Below are positions 53,501 through 64,000 of a stretch of DNA of 64,000 bases, one piece after another. A program made the translations under genes and the position numbers. Location of the stretch: the NCBI GenBank assembly GCA_965178125.1, contig OZ237735.1, positions 1,116,001-1,180,000 on the forward strand, read 5' to 3'. Within the stretch, counting starts at the first letter, position 1; each line of letters opens with the position of its first letter. Under the pieces are notes generated by a model that searched no databases, was not told the origin of the DNA, and saw only the letters and a list, made by a program, of their open reading frames with translations. Source of the DNA: Bilabrum cf. latius (lineage: Eukaryota > Bigyra: Bicosoecida > Bigyra > Bicosoecida).

Positions 53501-54431
53501 ATGGCCGCTGCTGGAGGTGCTGCTACTGGAGGTGCCGCTGCCCCTGCCCCTGCCGCTGCCCCGGAGATGAAAGACGACGGGACAAAGGTTACGCTGGAGT
53601 GCAAGGACGGCGTAAAGATCGAGTGCCCCACCGTGATCGCAAGACAGATGGCATACTTGGAGGCTATCCCGAAGGATACGGCAGGGGATGATGATGAGGA
53701 GGACGAGGAGGAGGAGGGCGAGAGTGGTGAGCATTTCGAATTGCGTTCTTCGCCCATCATGTCCTGTTCGTGAAGCCGAGCCAGTCGGCACTGAACGCGC
53801 CAGTAGTTTGTGTACTTTGCGCGTGATTGGCACCTTTTGCTTGAAGCGTGCATTTCAAGTGCTTGAAGACAGTAACGCTTTGTCCGCGATCCTCACTTGT
53901 CATGTCCTCGCAGCCATCAAGGCTGGCCAGAAGCTGCCAGTGATGAACGTTAGCGCTGATTTGCTGAAGCAGGTTGTTGATTTTGGAACCAAGAACTTGA
54001 GCGAGGCAAAGAAGTCGCCAGAGGAGATACCGAGGGTGAGAGGTCGAGCTTTCTTTGCTGATTCCCCCTCTCTTATTCAGTGGCTCAGACTCTTTGGCTA
54101 GTTCCCTATGTCTCCTTTAATTTCACTGCAGCCACTGAAGACTTCCGCTCTGACCGACAACAACGTGCCGGAGTGGGCAGTGGAGTGGACGAAGGCTGCC
54201 ATCAAGGGCGACGATGGCAACGACGATATCAACAAGCTGTTCGACCTCATGAACGCTGCCAATGACCTTATCTACAACACACTCGTTGAGCTCACTTGCG
54301 CTTACGCCGCTAGCAAGCTGAAGGAGATGGACGACAAGGTGTTCTACGCCACGTTCGGATTGACCAGGGATTTCACCCCCGATGAGGAGGCTGACGTACG
54401 AGCGTCGAACAAGTGGGTTGAGGATGCGTGA
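53501..54431 (+). CDS. SKP1: Skp1-like SCF ubiquitin ligase adaptor, 215 aa
   Basis: Exons are 53501-53726, 53914-54035 and 54132-54431, with introns 53727-53913 (GTGAGC...TCGCAG) and 54036-54131 (GTGAGA...CTGCAG); the stop is TGA. After an Ala/Gly/Pro-rich leader the BTB/POZ part reads VTLECKDGVKIECPTVIARQ, then an acidic loop (EEDEEEEGES), then LPVMNVSADLLKQVVDF, matching the Skp1 segment PLPNVxxxILKKVIxW. The C-terminal Skp1 dimerisation domain is complete (VPEWAVEWTKAAIK, LFDLMNAANDLIYNTLVELT, FTPDEEADVRASNKWVEDA). Skp1 links F-box proteins to cullin 1. The acidic loop is longer than in animals. An upstream in-frame ATG at 53417 would add an uncharacteristic hydrophobic leader, so 53501 is preferred. 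It contains no in-frame TAG. Confidence 0.93.
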
Positions 54432-55122
54432 TCGTACAGAGACATTCTTCCCCGCTGTAGACACACACATGATTCAGGGCATTCAGCAGGTCCTCCATTG
54501 CTAGCAGCTCATCCTCTCGTCCGACTGCCAGCCCCAACCTGAATCTTGCAAATTCTCTGGTTGGATTTCCAACCAATGATGCCACAGTGTACGCGCAACC
54601 TAGTCTCGTTAACAATCAGACATGGTAAGACCTGACAAAGCTGTGCCTGTGCGCGACCCTTGACCGGACTGACCGGGGCTGGGAAGAGCACGTGCACTAC
54701 TCCGCCGAGGAGGAGGGGGTTGGGAGGGTGGGCATAAATTACCCAATCTCCGCCCCTCTCCTGAACACACAGAGGGTATGCGCGTCATCGCAAGCAATCC
54801 GTTGGCTTGGTCGCACCTTCCCGGTCGCAACCTCCAGCGGAACCCAACGAGCCGTTCACGCGCTCCCACTCTGGCATCAACACCAAACCCCATACGGCGT
54901 TAGGATCAAGACAATGGGATTGGACCAATGCTTTAAGGCGCGGTAGAAAAATGGATGAGTTGCGCTCGGTTTGTATGTAGCTGGTCAAAGTCACATTCAA
55001 CTGCGGGCAGCGTAAACTCGACCTGCCAATTCAATCACAGTGTTCTAACTTTTGCGGGCAGTACCATGGATCTGTGCAGTGCTTCGTGCAAGAGGCTGAA
55101 CTGAGCCAGGCCATACCAATAA
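54432..55122. other. Intergenic region between convergent genes (691 bp)
   Basis: The 3' flanks of Skp1 (plus) and the giant USP (minus) face each other. Open frames here are short and without recognisable similarity. No RNA gene, repeat or regulatory element was recognised. Confidence 0.45.
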
Positions 55123-58100
55123 TCAGTCCTCTAGCGAAGCTTGAATTGCCTCGAGCAGTGCTGGATCCAAGCCTTCGTCCTCCCCGCTTCCGCTGCTAGC
55201 CGCAGGGGGTGCAGGTGCAGGTGCAGGTGCAGGTGCAGGTGCAGGTGCAGGTGCAGGTGCAGGTGCAGGTGCAGGTGCAGGTGCAGGTGCAGGTGCAGGT
55301 GCAGGTGCAGGTGCAGGTGCAGGTGCAGGTGCAGGTGCAGGTGCAGGTGCAGGTGCAGGTGCAGGTGCAGGTGCAGGTGCAGGTGCAGGTGCAGGTGCAG
55401 GTGCTGGGGCCCAGATTTCATCGAGGAGGCCACTGAGTGCATCTTCCAAGTCTGCAGCTTCGCCTGCACCTTCCAGGTGGGTCGCAGCTGCATCTTTTTC
55501 ATGTCTGCGATCCGCTTCCTTGCTCTCCGATGCCCCCCCTCCTCGCTCGTGTCCCCTAGCAGCATTGCCTGAGCTGCCTGCAGGGTGAGACGGCTTGCCT
55601 CCTTCTTTAAGGCCGTGCATTGATCGCAGCGCAGCGACTGCAGCAGCACCGCCTTGGTAGTCATCCGTGCTCCCTTGGTGACACCAATCGAACAGCTGAG
55701 CCTCCATCCATTGCCACTCTGGCTGCAGCAGCTAACGCTGCTCTGTGCACACTTTCGAGAACCGAAGTAGCTAGCCATTGCCGTCATCGCTCCCTGCTAG
55801 CATCTATAGCGTTGCACACAGGCTCGTCACCATCGCTGTATCGTTCTATCGCTACTTCAGACGAATGAGAGCGACTACTCCAGTCTCGGAATGCGACCAC
55901 AACATTTTCATGCGGTCAGCCACGAACTGGTCGCTTATCTACATGAGCTTCATCAGGCACACAGTCAGTGCGTTTGCGTCGAACGCGTTGCTGCAGTCTG
56001 CCAACTGGCTCATGATCGCTTCGTAAAGTCGCTGGCTTGCATCAACATCGCTGAATCCTATCGCGGACACCGCATGCGACGTATGCTTGCACAGCACCAC
56101 AGGGGCCACAGCTCGATCCCCAAGGATGGGCAAGCTGTAAGCGATGGGCAGCACTTCGCGGTCAAATGCTCTCATAGTTCGGGCTGCCCCACCCCTCTCG
56201 TCCAACTAGCGGCTTGTTTCATGGATCATTGGACAAGCAAACGATGGGACTGGGACACTTAAGGAGTAGCCCGCGGTCCCCTCCTTGCACGCTGTTGAGC
56301 GGGAGAGGCTGTGCACGAGTACCTCCACAAGCCATCGCAAGGCTGGTGTGCTACTAAGGATCCGCAGCAAGAAGCCATCAACTGCCGGGGCATTGTCCCC
56401 GCTCAAACGGTCAGTCAGATAGCGAGTGCGGCACGTGCTCCAGTATTCTGCGCTACGCTCGGACTGGTTGGCTTGCTCCTCAAACTCGAGGCTCTGGGCC
56501 AGAACTTCATCGGCGCTCGCCCTCGCGGCCAGCATCGCTTGCAGGGCCTGTTTAGAGTCTCTCTGGTCATCGCCAAGCGAATCCACGAAGGCAGTGGCTT
56601 GTTCGATCAAACTCGCAGAGTTGTTTAGTTCAGAAGTTGCGTTCCCACCTGAGGGCGAAATAGCGGGCGATGCCGAGCGGTCAGCCGAGGTACCACCAGT
56701 TGCATCTGATCCTGCGGCTCCCTAGCCCGACAAAATCTCGGCCAATCGTTGCATAGCTGCTTGTTTCTACCTCTGGGTTTCAGCTTCGGCATGATACTTG
56801 CCTTCGATAGATTTGCAGTACCCCTTCCTGACCTGCTCACCTTTTAGCAGCAGCTGAGGCACGAGATTCGCAGCGGCCACTAGGAACCCCGCAAGGTCAG
56901 CACCGGCAATCTATCGGGATTGCAACCGTTTCAGCTTTGCGATATCTACTCCTCGCAGGAGCAGAGGCAATTGATCATGCGATGCAACATCACAAGCTTC
57001 AGGCTTCGCGAGTGGCGAAAAATGTCCCGACACCAGATCCATTGCAAGGGTCGCTGCTCCCATAGCGGCCAACAGCCGCGATGACCACGGGCACTGCTAA
57101 CCGGACGACATGTCCGCTAGCAACCACGCAACATCTCTCCAGCGACTGACCTACTACCTCGAGTGAAGCAAGCTGACTCTGCCAACGAGAGCGCACAAGC
57201 GGCCAAGTGGAGAAGCTAGCGCAACCCGGTCGCTACCGTCAGCTTTCTCACCATCGAACCCTCTCTGACCAGACCCCTAGCTCGCAGCTGCAGTCTTTTT
57301 CGAGTCGATCGAGGAGTATGAAATCAGGAATTTCTCGTCCTGCTGCATTTCATCAACGAAGCACGCCTGAAGAGCACGACCAGTTCGGGACACGAGGAAG
57401 GCAGCCATGCGACGAACCGCTGCATTCTAATGGAGCAGCAGGCTCTGCATGAGTCCTTGATGACTACTCATGAAATCGGCGGTCCACCCTGCCAGCGTAG
57501 GTACATATCGTAAGAGAGTTGAGAGCTTCCATACAATGTGAGATGCAATGGGATAGTGGCTCGGCCTTGCCCAGCCAACGCAAACCAAGTACCGAAGCGC
57601 CGCCATGCCGAGATTCAGAATTCCTCTAAATGCCGGAACTGGTGGCGGACCATCTGCGTCGCTCGCGCCAGCTGCAGCCTCACCATCGCAGCTTGCACCA
57701 GCACCGCTAGATGGCCCAGCAGGCGGGCTACTAGAGGGTGAGTCGCAAGCAGCCTCGACTTCGGCCAACAGCGCTGATGCCTACTTCCACGAAAGGTCTG
57801 CTCCTATCTTACAAATACTAGTACGAATTCCGAGCGAAAGCTGCTGAGAAGATCTCACTAAAGCTTCAATTTCTGCTTTGCTGGCCGCTCTCTGGGACAG
57901 GCTTTCAAGCGCGGTCGCGGCGGTGTTGTGAGCAATTCTTCGTCTGCTCTCTCGCAGCGAATAGCCGTATCCAATCGCACTAGCAACTACGATTCCTCGT
58001 AGAATGACATGCCCAAGCAAAGGATCAAACAGAGACTGGCGCGCTCTAAACTGAGCATTTACTGCGCGGACATGACGAGTTTCCAAGTCCGGCAGCGTGT

Positions 58101-61100
58101 CCACAGGCTAGGTGGTGCTGTGCTCCTCTGATACCTTGACCGAACCGATCACTCCGGTACTTTCACAATCTTTTCCCGCAGCACTCTCGTTATCAAGCCT
58201 GGAGTACAGCAGGAGGTAAGCCGACTTGCCAGAGTCCGAATCGGAACCTTGCCCCCCTCCAAAACCTTCCCGAACAACCTGCCGCTAAGAGACGGTAGAA
58301 ACTCTCGTATCGTTTAGCTTGAGCCACTCTTGTCCTTTTAGAGGCTCACAGCCAGGATACTACCCTGAGTTGCGGACATACGTATAGTAGTGGCCCCCAC
58401 CAGCCTTGCCCTCGTGTATGACAACAGCCGAAAGCTGGTACATGTGCTGGGCCTATCGGCTGGGGTCTACCCCGCTCTTGGACTCCAAAGAGTCTTCCTA
58501 AACAAACTCTGAAATGTCTAGTAGATCGCTGACTGGAAACTCTAGACGGCCATTCAGCTTTAGACGTATATCAGCCTGCCGATCGTACTTGAAACGTAGG
58601 AGCTGGAGGAACAGGAAAGGCGGTGCCCTCTTCAGGCGCGTCTTTCGAACCGCTCGCACCAACGTGTTCTCAATTGGACACCTGTATCGTTCATCCCCAT
58701 CCAACACTTCATCAGAGAATGCCGCGATCAGTGCCTCGTGCAGAGTGGCCTTTCCAGAGACGAGGGGCACCTGGAGTAGAGCGTTGTACTGCGTCCGCAA
58801 CACGCCCTCCGCATTCGCAGGCGTGTACGTCCGTACCTCTGAAATGATGCCAAACAAGGAGAGAACCCTAGAACGCTGTAACCTGGTTGTTGGGGACTTA
58901 GGCTCAGAGTCAGCTCGAATTGCGACTGCTGGTCCAGACCCTTTCCCGTCCTGTGAGGCATCCTGGCGCTGTTGATGCCTGGATACTTCGTCTATCCTAT
59001 CGATTAAGCCACTGAGAAACTCAGCTGCGTCTTCTTGGCTTCCAAGCTTGATGGATTGGCCGCAGTTGTCAATATACGACCTAGCAAAATCACGAACTCC
59101 GACAATGCCAGACTCGCCCTGCGACAGCAGTCCAAACATCTTCCGCAGCTCATGCACAGCGGACATGTGCTTATGAACTTGATCGGTCGGGGCGGCATCT
59201 TCTGCGAGCTACTCGACAGGGATTTCGAGCAAGGCTTGCCTGAACTCTTGCACGCTATACAGCGCCTGAATGGTCGAGTTCGCATAGCAAACACTCCCAG
59301 GATTCTCGAGGCCAGCCACCGGAAGCTGTCGGTCCCTCGGGGCTAAATCAGGCAACTTCACTAAATCATCGCTGTAAGGGTTGTCGGCTCCATCGAGGAA
59401 CGCATTCCTGACTAATTCTTCGACGCAGGATCTGATGCCAGTCGACAGCAGGTTCACTCGCTCCAGTGGAGCACTTTCATCAGGGTCGGTGGGATCCATC
59501 AGAGAATCAAACATCGTATCACTTGGTACGTGTTCCATTAATGTCGCTTCCATTTTCCCCTTGATTAATTCTTCGAAGAGCTACGGTTTGTCGCGGCGGA
59601 TAACACTGCTAGGGAGCCAGATCCCATCGGGCTGCGACCTGAAGTGCTACTCATATTGAGCCGTCTCTGCATCTGATAGATACCGTCGGTCAACCAGAAA
59701 TTGACAAGTTGATCTGATATAGTCCGAGCCGTAATGCACCGACTAGTGCTGGATACGATACGAAGCAACCGATGGGATCGGCCCGAATCCAGCTTCAAGA
59801 AGCAACTCAATAGCCTGTCTCGATGCAAATGGACCAACTTGTCGCTACAGCTGGCCCCCTGCTAGCAAGTTTTGTAGGCAACTCGAAAAGCCAGTGGTCG
59901 ATTCCCGCAATGATGCATTGTTGGGCACCTCAGCTGCAGCTCCAAGCTGCATTAGAGTGGAGGCGGTGCGGTCGACGACACGCGGAAATTGGATCGACTC
60001 GTACGCCGCTAGTATGGCAGCTCCCCTGTCTGAGTGCTGCTCCTCCGTGGCGAGGCTTCCACAAATTTGACCGACTCTAGCTGCAAACTACTACATGCTA
60101 CCGCGCGAAGTGATACGAAAAAGGGCCGACGCCGCGCACATGAGAGCCTGCATAGCAGAGCGGCTCGTACCTGCTGTCAAACTATTGAAATCCAGCCCAT
60201 GCTCCTCAGTCATCACAGCTTCCAGCAGGTTCTGGGCCGATGTTCGCATGCTAATTTCGGCTGCTGTCGTTTGTGTCCCGTCGACTACCAAAGAAGAAGA
60301 TGATGGGTTCGAGTTCGCCCCAGGGCCAGATAGGGCAACACAAGCGGCTGAGCGCATCATCTGAGCCGAAACGGTGCACGCGGATTTGCTAAATAGATCC
60401 TTGCACCTACTTGACACTTCATCGGCCCATCGTGACCGTGCCACAGACAGTGACTTGATACCCAGCTCGTTGCGCCTCGTGCTGGCGACAAGACCTCTTG
60501 CAGCGACGCTGTTTGATGTACTGCCAAGGAACAAAGCCAGAGATGCAATGTCTGAGACGTCAGGTGCAATAACTGCAGGGATGACCTGCATGTCTTCGAA
60601 GCACGTGATCGGCATGTATTCTTTCAGCGATCCGGATCGACTCTGCCTGTCAGCTTGCATCTGTACCATCCGATCGATTAGCTCGACAGGCTTCGCAGAC
60701 ACTCTGAAAGCTGCGTCAAATAGAAGTCTTGGACTGACTACGGCTCGAAAACTGTCACCAATAGAGCTTGTCGGAATACTGCTGGAGAGCAAGCTGCTTC
60801 CGCAGCCTTGAAATGCACCAATTGACCCAATGGCGGCACGAGCCAACCCAGCAGGGTCGCACGATACTGCCTCGCGCACCCCCAACAGACCCCCACCGAA
60901 TACTGCCAGTCCATTGCTGGTCGGACCAAGGGGCAACCCGATCGCTGTTGCTTGGTGCCCACCTTCTGCCGCACGGTCGGATGGATTCGGAGCTGCAGCG
61001 CCCTGGTTGTCTTCCTGCTTCTTCTAGGCAAGTGAGACGGGCAACACATTGTACACATCAAACTCAGCAGGTGCTATTCGAGCTACACTACCTGGGCCAA

Positions 61101-64000
61101 GCTATCGCAGAACTCGCGTGGCGTGCTCGCTCCATCTTGCGCTAGCCTCCTGCAGTTTTGCAACTCTGTCCCCCACTGCACCACAAACAGCGGTATCAGC
61201 TGCGATTCGCACGACCATCCGGAGCACGGATGCATCGAGGCCGTTCTCATCCAAGCCGTCCGTTGATCGCTGTACGTACTGATCAATGAAAGCCACCCCG
61301 GCCTGAAGGCACTCCAGCAGAGGGGGGGAGAAGCTCGAGATGAGTTTCAGCCTGCCATCCACATTATCTGATTGCTTCAGTCTGCGAAGAAATGTCTCCA
61401 CGTCTGCCTGCTACGCGATGTCCCTTTGTAAGATTCGCAATTCATCTGTGAGTTGGTGCTGCAATTTCTGCAGCCGATCTAGCGTCCAATCGCGTCTCTC
61501 CTAGGCAATAGCTGCCAAGTGGTAGCAAAAGCAGCATAGTAATGCATTCGCTGGTTGCGAGCAATTCTGGTCTATGCTCGCAAGCACCAGATCAAGCCAG
61601 CCACTCCGAAACAGCAGTGGAGAGCAGCTACCATGTCGATCCGCATCTAGCGGATCCTAAGTTCGATTCGCTGCAGGTAACAGCACTCGGCTCGGCTTTT
61701 CACAGCTCGGAGACAACAACGATAAGTTTTGCTCCACAAGCACACCAAGCAGCGCGCACGCACACGGCGAGCACCAATCCATGCGGAGCGCCGCAGCCAT
61801 TCCAGTAGATTGTAATGAGAAAAGCGTGATTGCCAGCGCAAAGGATCCTACGCTGACTCCCCTCGCAGGTGGCTCCCAGGTCTCATTGCTTGACATGCAA
61901 TGATCCCTCCACTCTGCAGCCTCACTGATCAAGCCCACACTCCATGCTGGTGCAGCATTGCAGAACGGAAGTAGCAAGCGAACAGAACGCACGTGGCTCT
62001 GCACACATAGGGATATAGCTCGCAACTCGCGAGAATTTACATCTGCAGTCAACATACTACTGCATACCTGGTGCAATAGCTGGCCTGCACAATCAACGAC
62101 ATCTGTAACGAGCTGATCCGCGTGGGAAGGCTAGCAGAGCCGCTCCCGCCAGTGCAAAAGACCCGTCGGATTTTCGCAAGCAGCTGCCGCGCCTCCAGTC
62201 GCCTACTCGCTCTTATCAACTCCAGGGTGTAGCCCCTCGCGATCAATTGGGCTGAATAAAGCATTATGAAATGAACTTGCAGAATCTTCAAGAAGCTCGG
62301 CCGCTTGACGATCAAGACCGCATTCCACCTCGAGCTCTTCCGCCTAGACAGAAGCTACAATTGACGCTACCCAGTGCTCCAACCCTCTCGCAGATACTAC
62401 AGCTAACGCAGAAGAGCTCCGATCGTCATCGGAAGCCCAAGCCCCACGGAGAAAGTCGCGAAGTGAGCAGCCTGATCGAGACGTTCCACTTGGCTCGCTG
62501 CACACGGTCCTCAGCATCGATACCATTTTTGCAGGCACCAAATCAAGAAGGCACTTGAAGAGAGACGTATCGTCCACAGTATCATGGGACTTACAAACAG
62601 TGCAGATGGCTGCACAAAACCCATCATTTGATCTGAAGGCATCGTCGAAGGACTTGATATGAGGGCACCCGAGCCAAAATGCTGCCTCTGTTATTTCGCC
62701 TGCCGTGGGTGGCACTGCTGGATCTGAAACAGAGTCCTTATTGCCCATCGTGTCGATGTGAGTCATTTCGTATTCCAAACTCATCGAGACTAGCCTTGAA
62801 TTCGACGATATTCTCAAGTCTTTGAGCAGAACGTTGTCGATGTCTGTGCACCTGCGGTCATCGAGCAGCAAGACGACGCTATCAACATCACTCACACTCA
62901 GAGCAGTAAACATGGAGCGCTTCAAGTCACCAATGCGCGTATTTTCTCCAATCTTGACCTCAACCATTGCCTAATGCTGCGCCTGCAAATCGCCGTACTA
63001 ACCGCGTAGGCCATGGAACAAGTCCATGACCAGGATACTAAGGTTGTGAGGCAATACATGGGAGGGCTCCGCAGTCTCAGGGCTACTGGGTGCCTTGATA
63101 TGCTTAAATCTATCGAGCGCGCGAGACAATGACTGCTTCCTCTTGTTGACCGCCTCTGCCACTCGCTCTTGCCATGCCTTCGACCTATCGATTGCCATGC
63201 ACAGCATTGTCTCCACCTGCCGCCGAGGTTCCTGCGCCTACCCAGAGGCACCGCCAGCAATGGGCCCAGAATGGTTAACACTGAAATTCGTGCAAGCATG
63301 TAGGAATGCCAAGGCTTGGCAGCTTGATGACTTCACCATATCCTTGATTCGATCTACCTGTGCTGCTGCGGTAGCTCTACCGCCTGCAGTTGAGCCTAGT
63401 CGGCGAACGTTGCGCAAACCGTCGAAACATTGAACAAACATGTCGGTGAGAATGGCGTTGAGATGCGGCACATCGTGCTTCCACAGCTCTGAGGCTCCCC
63501 ATAACTCAGATGGATCGCAGAGTACCAATATCCCAGGGCCAAGACCAAGCGGCTTGCTTCCGGCTGGACCTAGCAGCCGCCTGAACTCACCAATAACACT
63601 TCCGTCATAATCCTACGTTTTCATCCACAAGGAGGCTGTAGGCTTTTCCGCGTTGTCTGGCATAGACGCCATTCTAGACGTTCTAAAGTTCACCGAACGG
63701 ATTAGAAACCCGGCGAATTCCGCCGCTGCTGCTGACCTGTCGCAAAATTCAGACCGCTCAGCGCATCTGGGTCGAGTCTTGCTGATACTGCACAGCGAAC
63801 AAGAGCCAGCAAGCAACGCACTCAGCCAATCTTCCGATATCAGTGGTTTCGGTGCCTCAGCAGCATCACTGTGACTACCCCCAGCGGAGCCGTCCAGTGG
63901 GGCCTGCGACTGTGTCAGGTATTCAACGAGACTAAGACTGGGCTACCCAACCAACATCTTGATCCAGTGGAAGAACATGACTGTATCTTCTGAACATGCA
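55123..64000 (-). CDS. Giant ubiquitin-specific protease (USP9X/USP24/USP34-like layout), 5' end outside window, at least 2958 aa
   Basis: One uninterrupted frame runs from the right window edge to TGA 55123, with about 40 in-frame TAGs and no TAA or TGA. A long helical region precedes a ubiquitin-like segment (62.8-62.97 kb: EVKIGENTRIGDLKRSMF, VVLLLDDRRC). The catalytic domain lies at 59.3-58.2 kb: Cys box LENPGSVCYANSTIQALY (Cys codon 59287-59289), KLGSQEDAAEFLSGLIDRI, FLFLQLLRFKYDRQADIRLK, His box HEGKAGGGHYYTYV (His 58390-58392), WLKLNDTRV, and GFGGG then KSAYLLLYSR. The QQDA box is replaced by GSQEDAAEF. About 1000 helical residues follow, then an Ala-Pro repeat and a C-terminal ubiquitin-interacting motif (LDPALLEAIQASLED). 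The layout (long N-terminus, Ubl, USP, long tail) is that of large USP9X/24/34-type enzymes; the exact orthologue is not resolved. Confidence 0.9.
55211..55402 (-). repeat. Hexanucleotide microsatellite (GCAGGT)32 coding an Ala-Pro repeat
   Basis: There are thirty-two perfect copies of GCAGGT on the plus strand (192 bp). They lie inside the giant USP and encode alternating Ala-Pro on the minus strand, flanked by a few more imperfect Ala-Pro codons. Because the unit is six bases, length change keeps the frame. It forms a stiff linker between the last helical region and the C-terminal UIM. Perfect copies suggest ongoing slippage, so length probably differs between individuals or strains. Confidence 0.97.

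Noticed and set aside
55141-55787. Long open frames of Cys-Arg, His-Leu or Gln-Val repeats over the microsatellite
   Set aside because: They are other-frame translations of the hexanucleotide repeat. Only the Ala-Pro frame continues into the USP on one side and a UIM plus TGA on the other.
1-64000. Genes interpreted as pseudogenes because of many in-frame TAG
   Set aside because: Only TAG occurs, never TAA or TGA, and there are no frameshifts. Catalytic residues and splice sites are intact, and TAGs sit at conserved Gln positions. Random decay would give all three stops.

Overview
This window comes from a eukaryotic nuclear genome: spliceosomal GT-AG introns of about 80-200 bases, signal peptides, and housekeeping genes (eIF2-alpha, Skp1, ubiquitin-specific proteases). 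Read with the standard code almost every gene looks shattered. Read with UAG as a sense codon, long uninterrupted genes appear, and every visible gene ends at TGA. More than 100 in-frame TAG codons lie in these genes, and I found no in-frame TAA or TGA. Two TAGs fall on strongly conserved glutamines: the QQQD box of a USP and the PQAVKIRA segment of eIF2-alpha. The best reading is UAG = Gln, UGA = stop (UAA is not used as sense). I cannot name the organism; it is an unplaced protist or alga.

Layout. 1-25261 (minus): one giant gene, open at its 3' end, encoding a secreted Ser/Gly-rich protein of at least 8385 residues. It has a signal peptide, PSI-like Cys-rich modules, thousands of residues of a 15-residue strand repeat (SGxVxVxSG...), an internal peptidase S74 / intramolecular chaperone domain, and then a tandem array of near-identical 202/232-residue units. 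25658-38488 (minus): a 4247-residue receptor-like protein (FG-GAP, Cys-rich, many FN3, EGF, PSI, CUB-like, one membrane span) with a cytoplasmic RING-H2 finger. 38932-40035 (minus): a mannose-6-phosphate-receptor-like lectin with EGF and a membrane span. 40194-41535 (plus): eIF2-alpha, head-to-head with the lectin gene. 41845-44510 (minus): a probable seven-span membrane protein with a very long loop. 45137-45604 (minus): a Dad2-like DASH/Dam1 kinetochore subunit. 45732-52103 (minus): a 2123-residue ubiquitin-specific protease. 53501-54431 (plus): Skp1. 55123-64000 (minus, open at its 5' end): a second, giant USP with a ubiquitin-like region and a C-terminal UIM.

Two themes stand out. One is a cell-surface set: a phage-tailspike-like giant fibre, a large receptor and a lectin receptor. 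The other is a ubiquitin set: a membrane RING E3, two USPs and Skp1. The 25 kb gene and its neighbour together hold roughly 12,600 codons, with only one intron each, close to the start codon.
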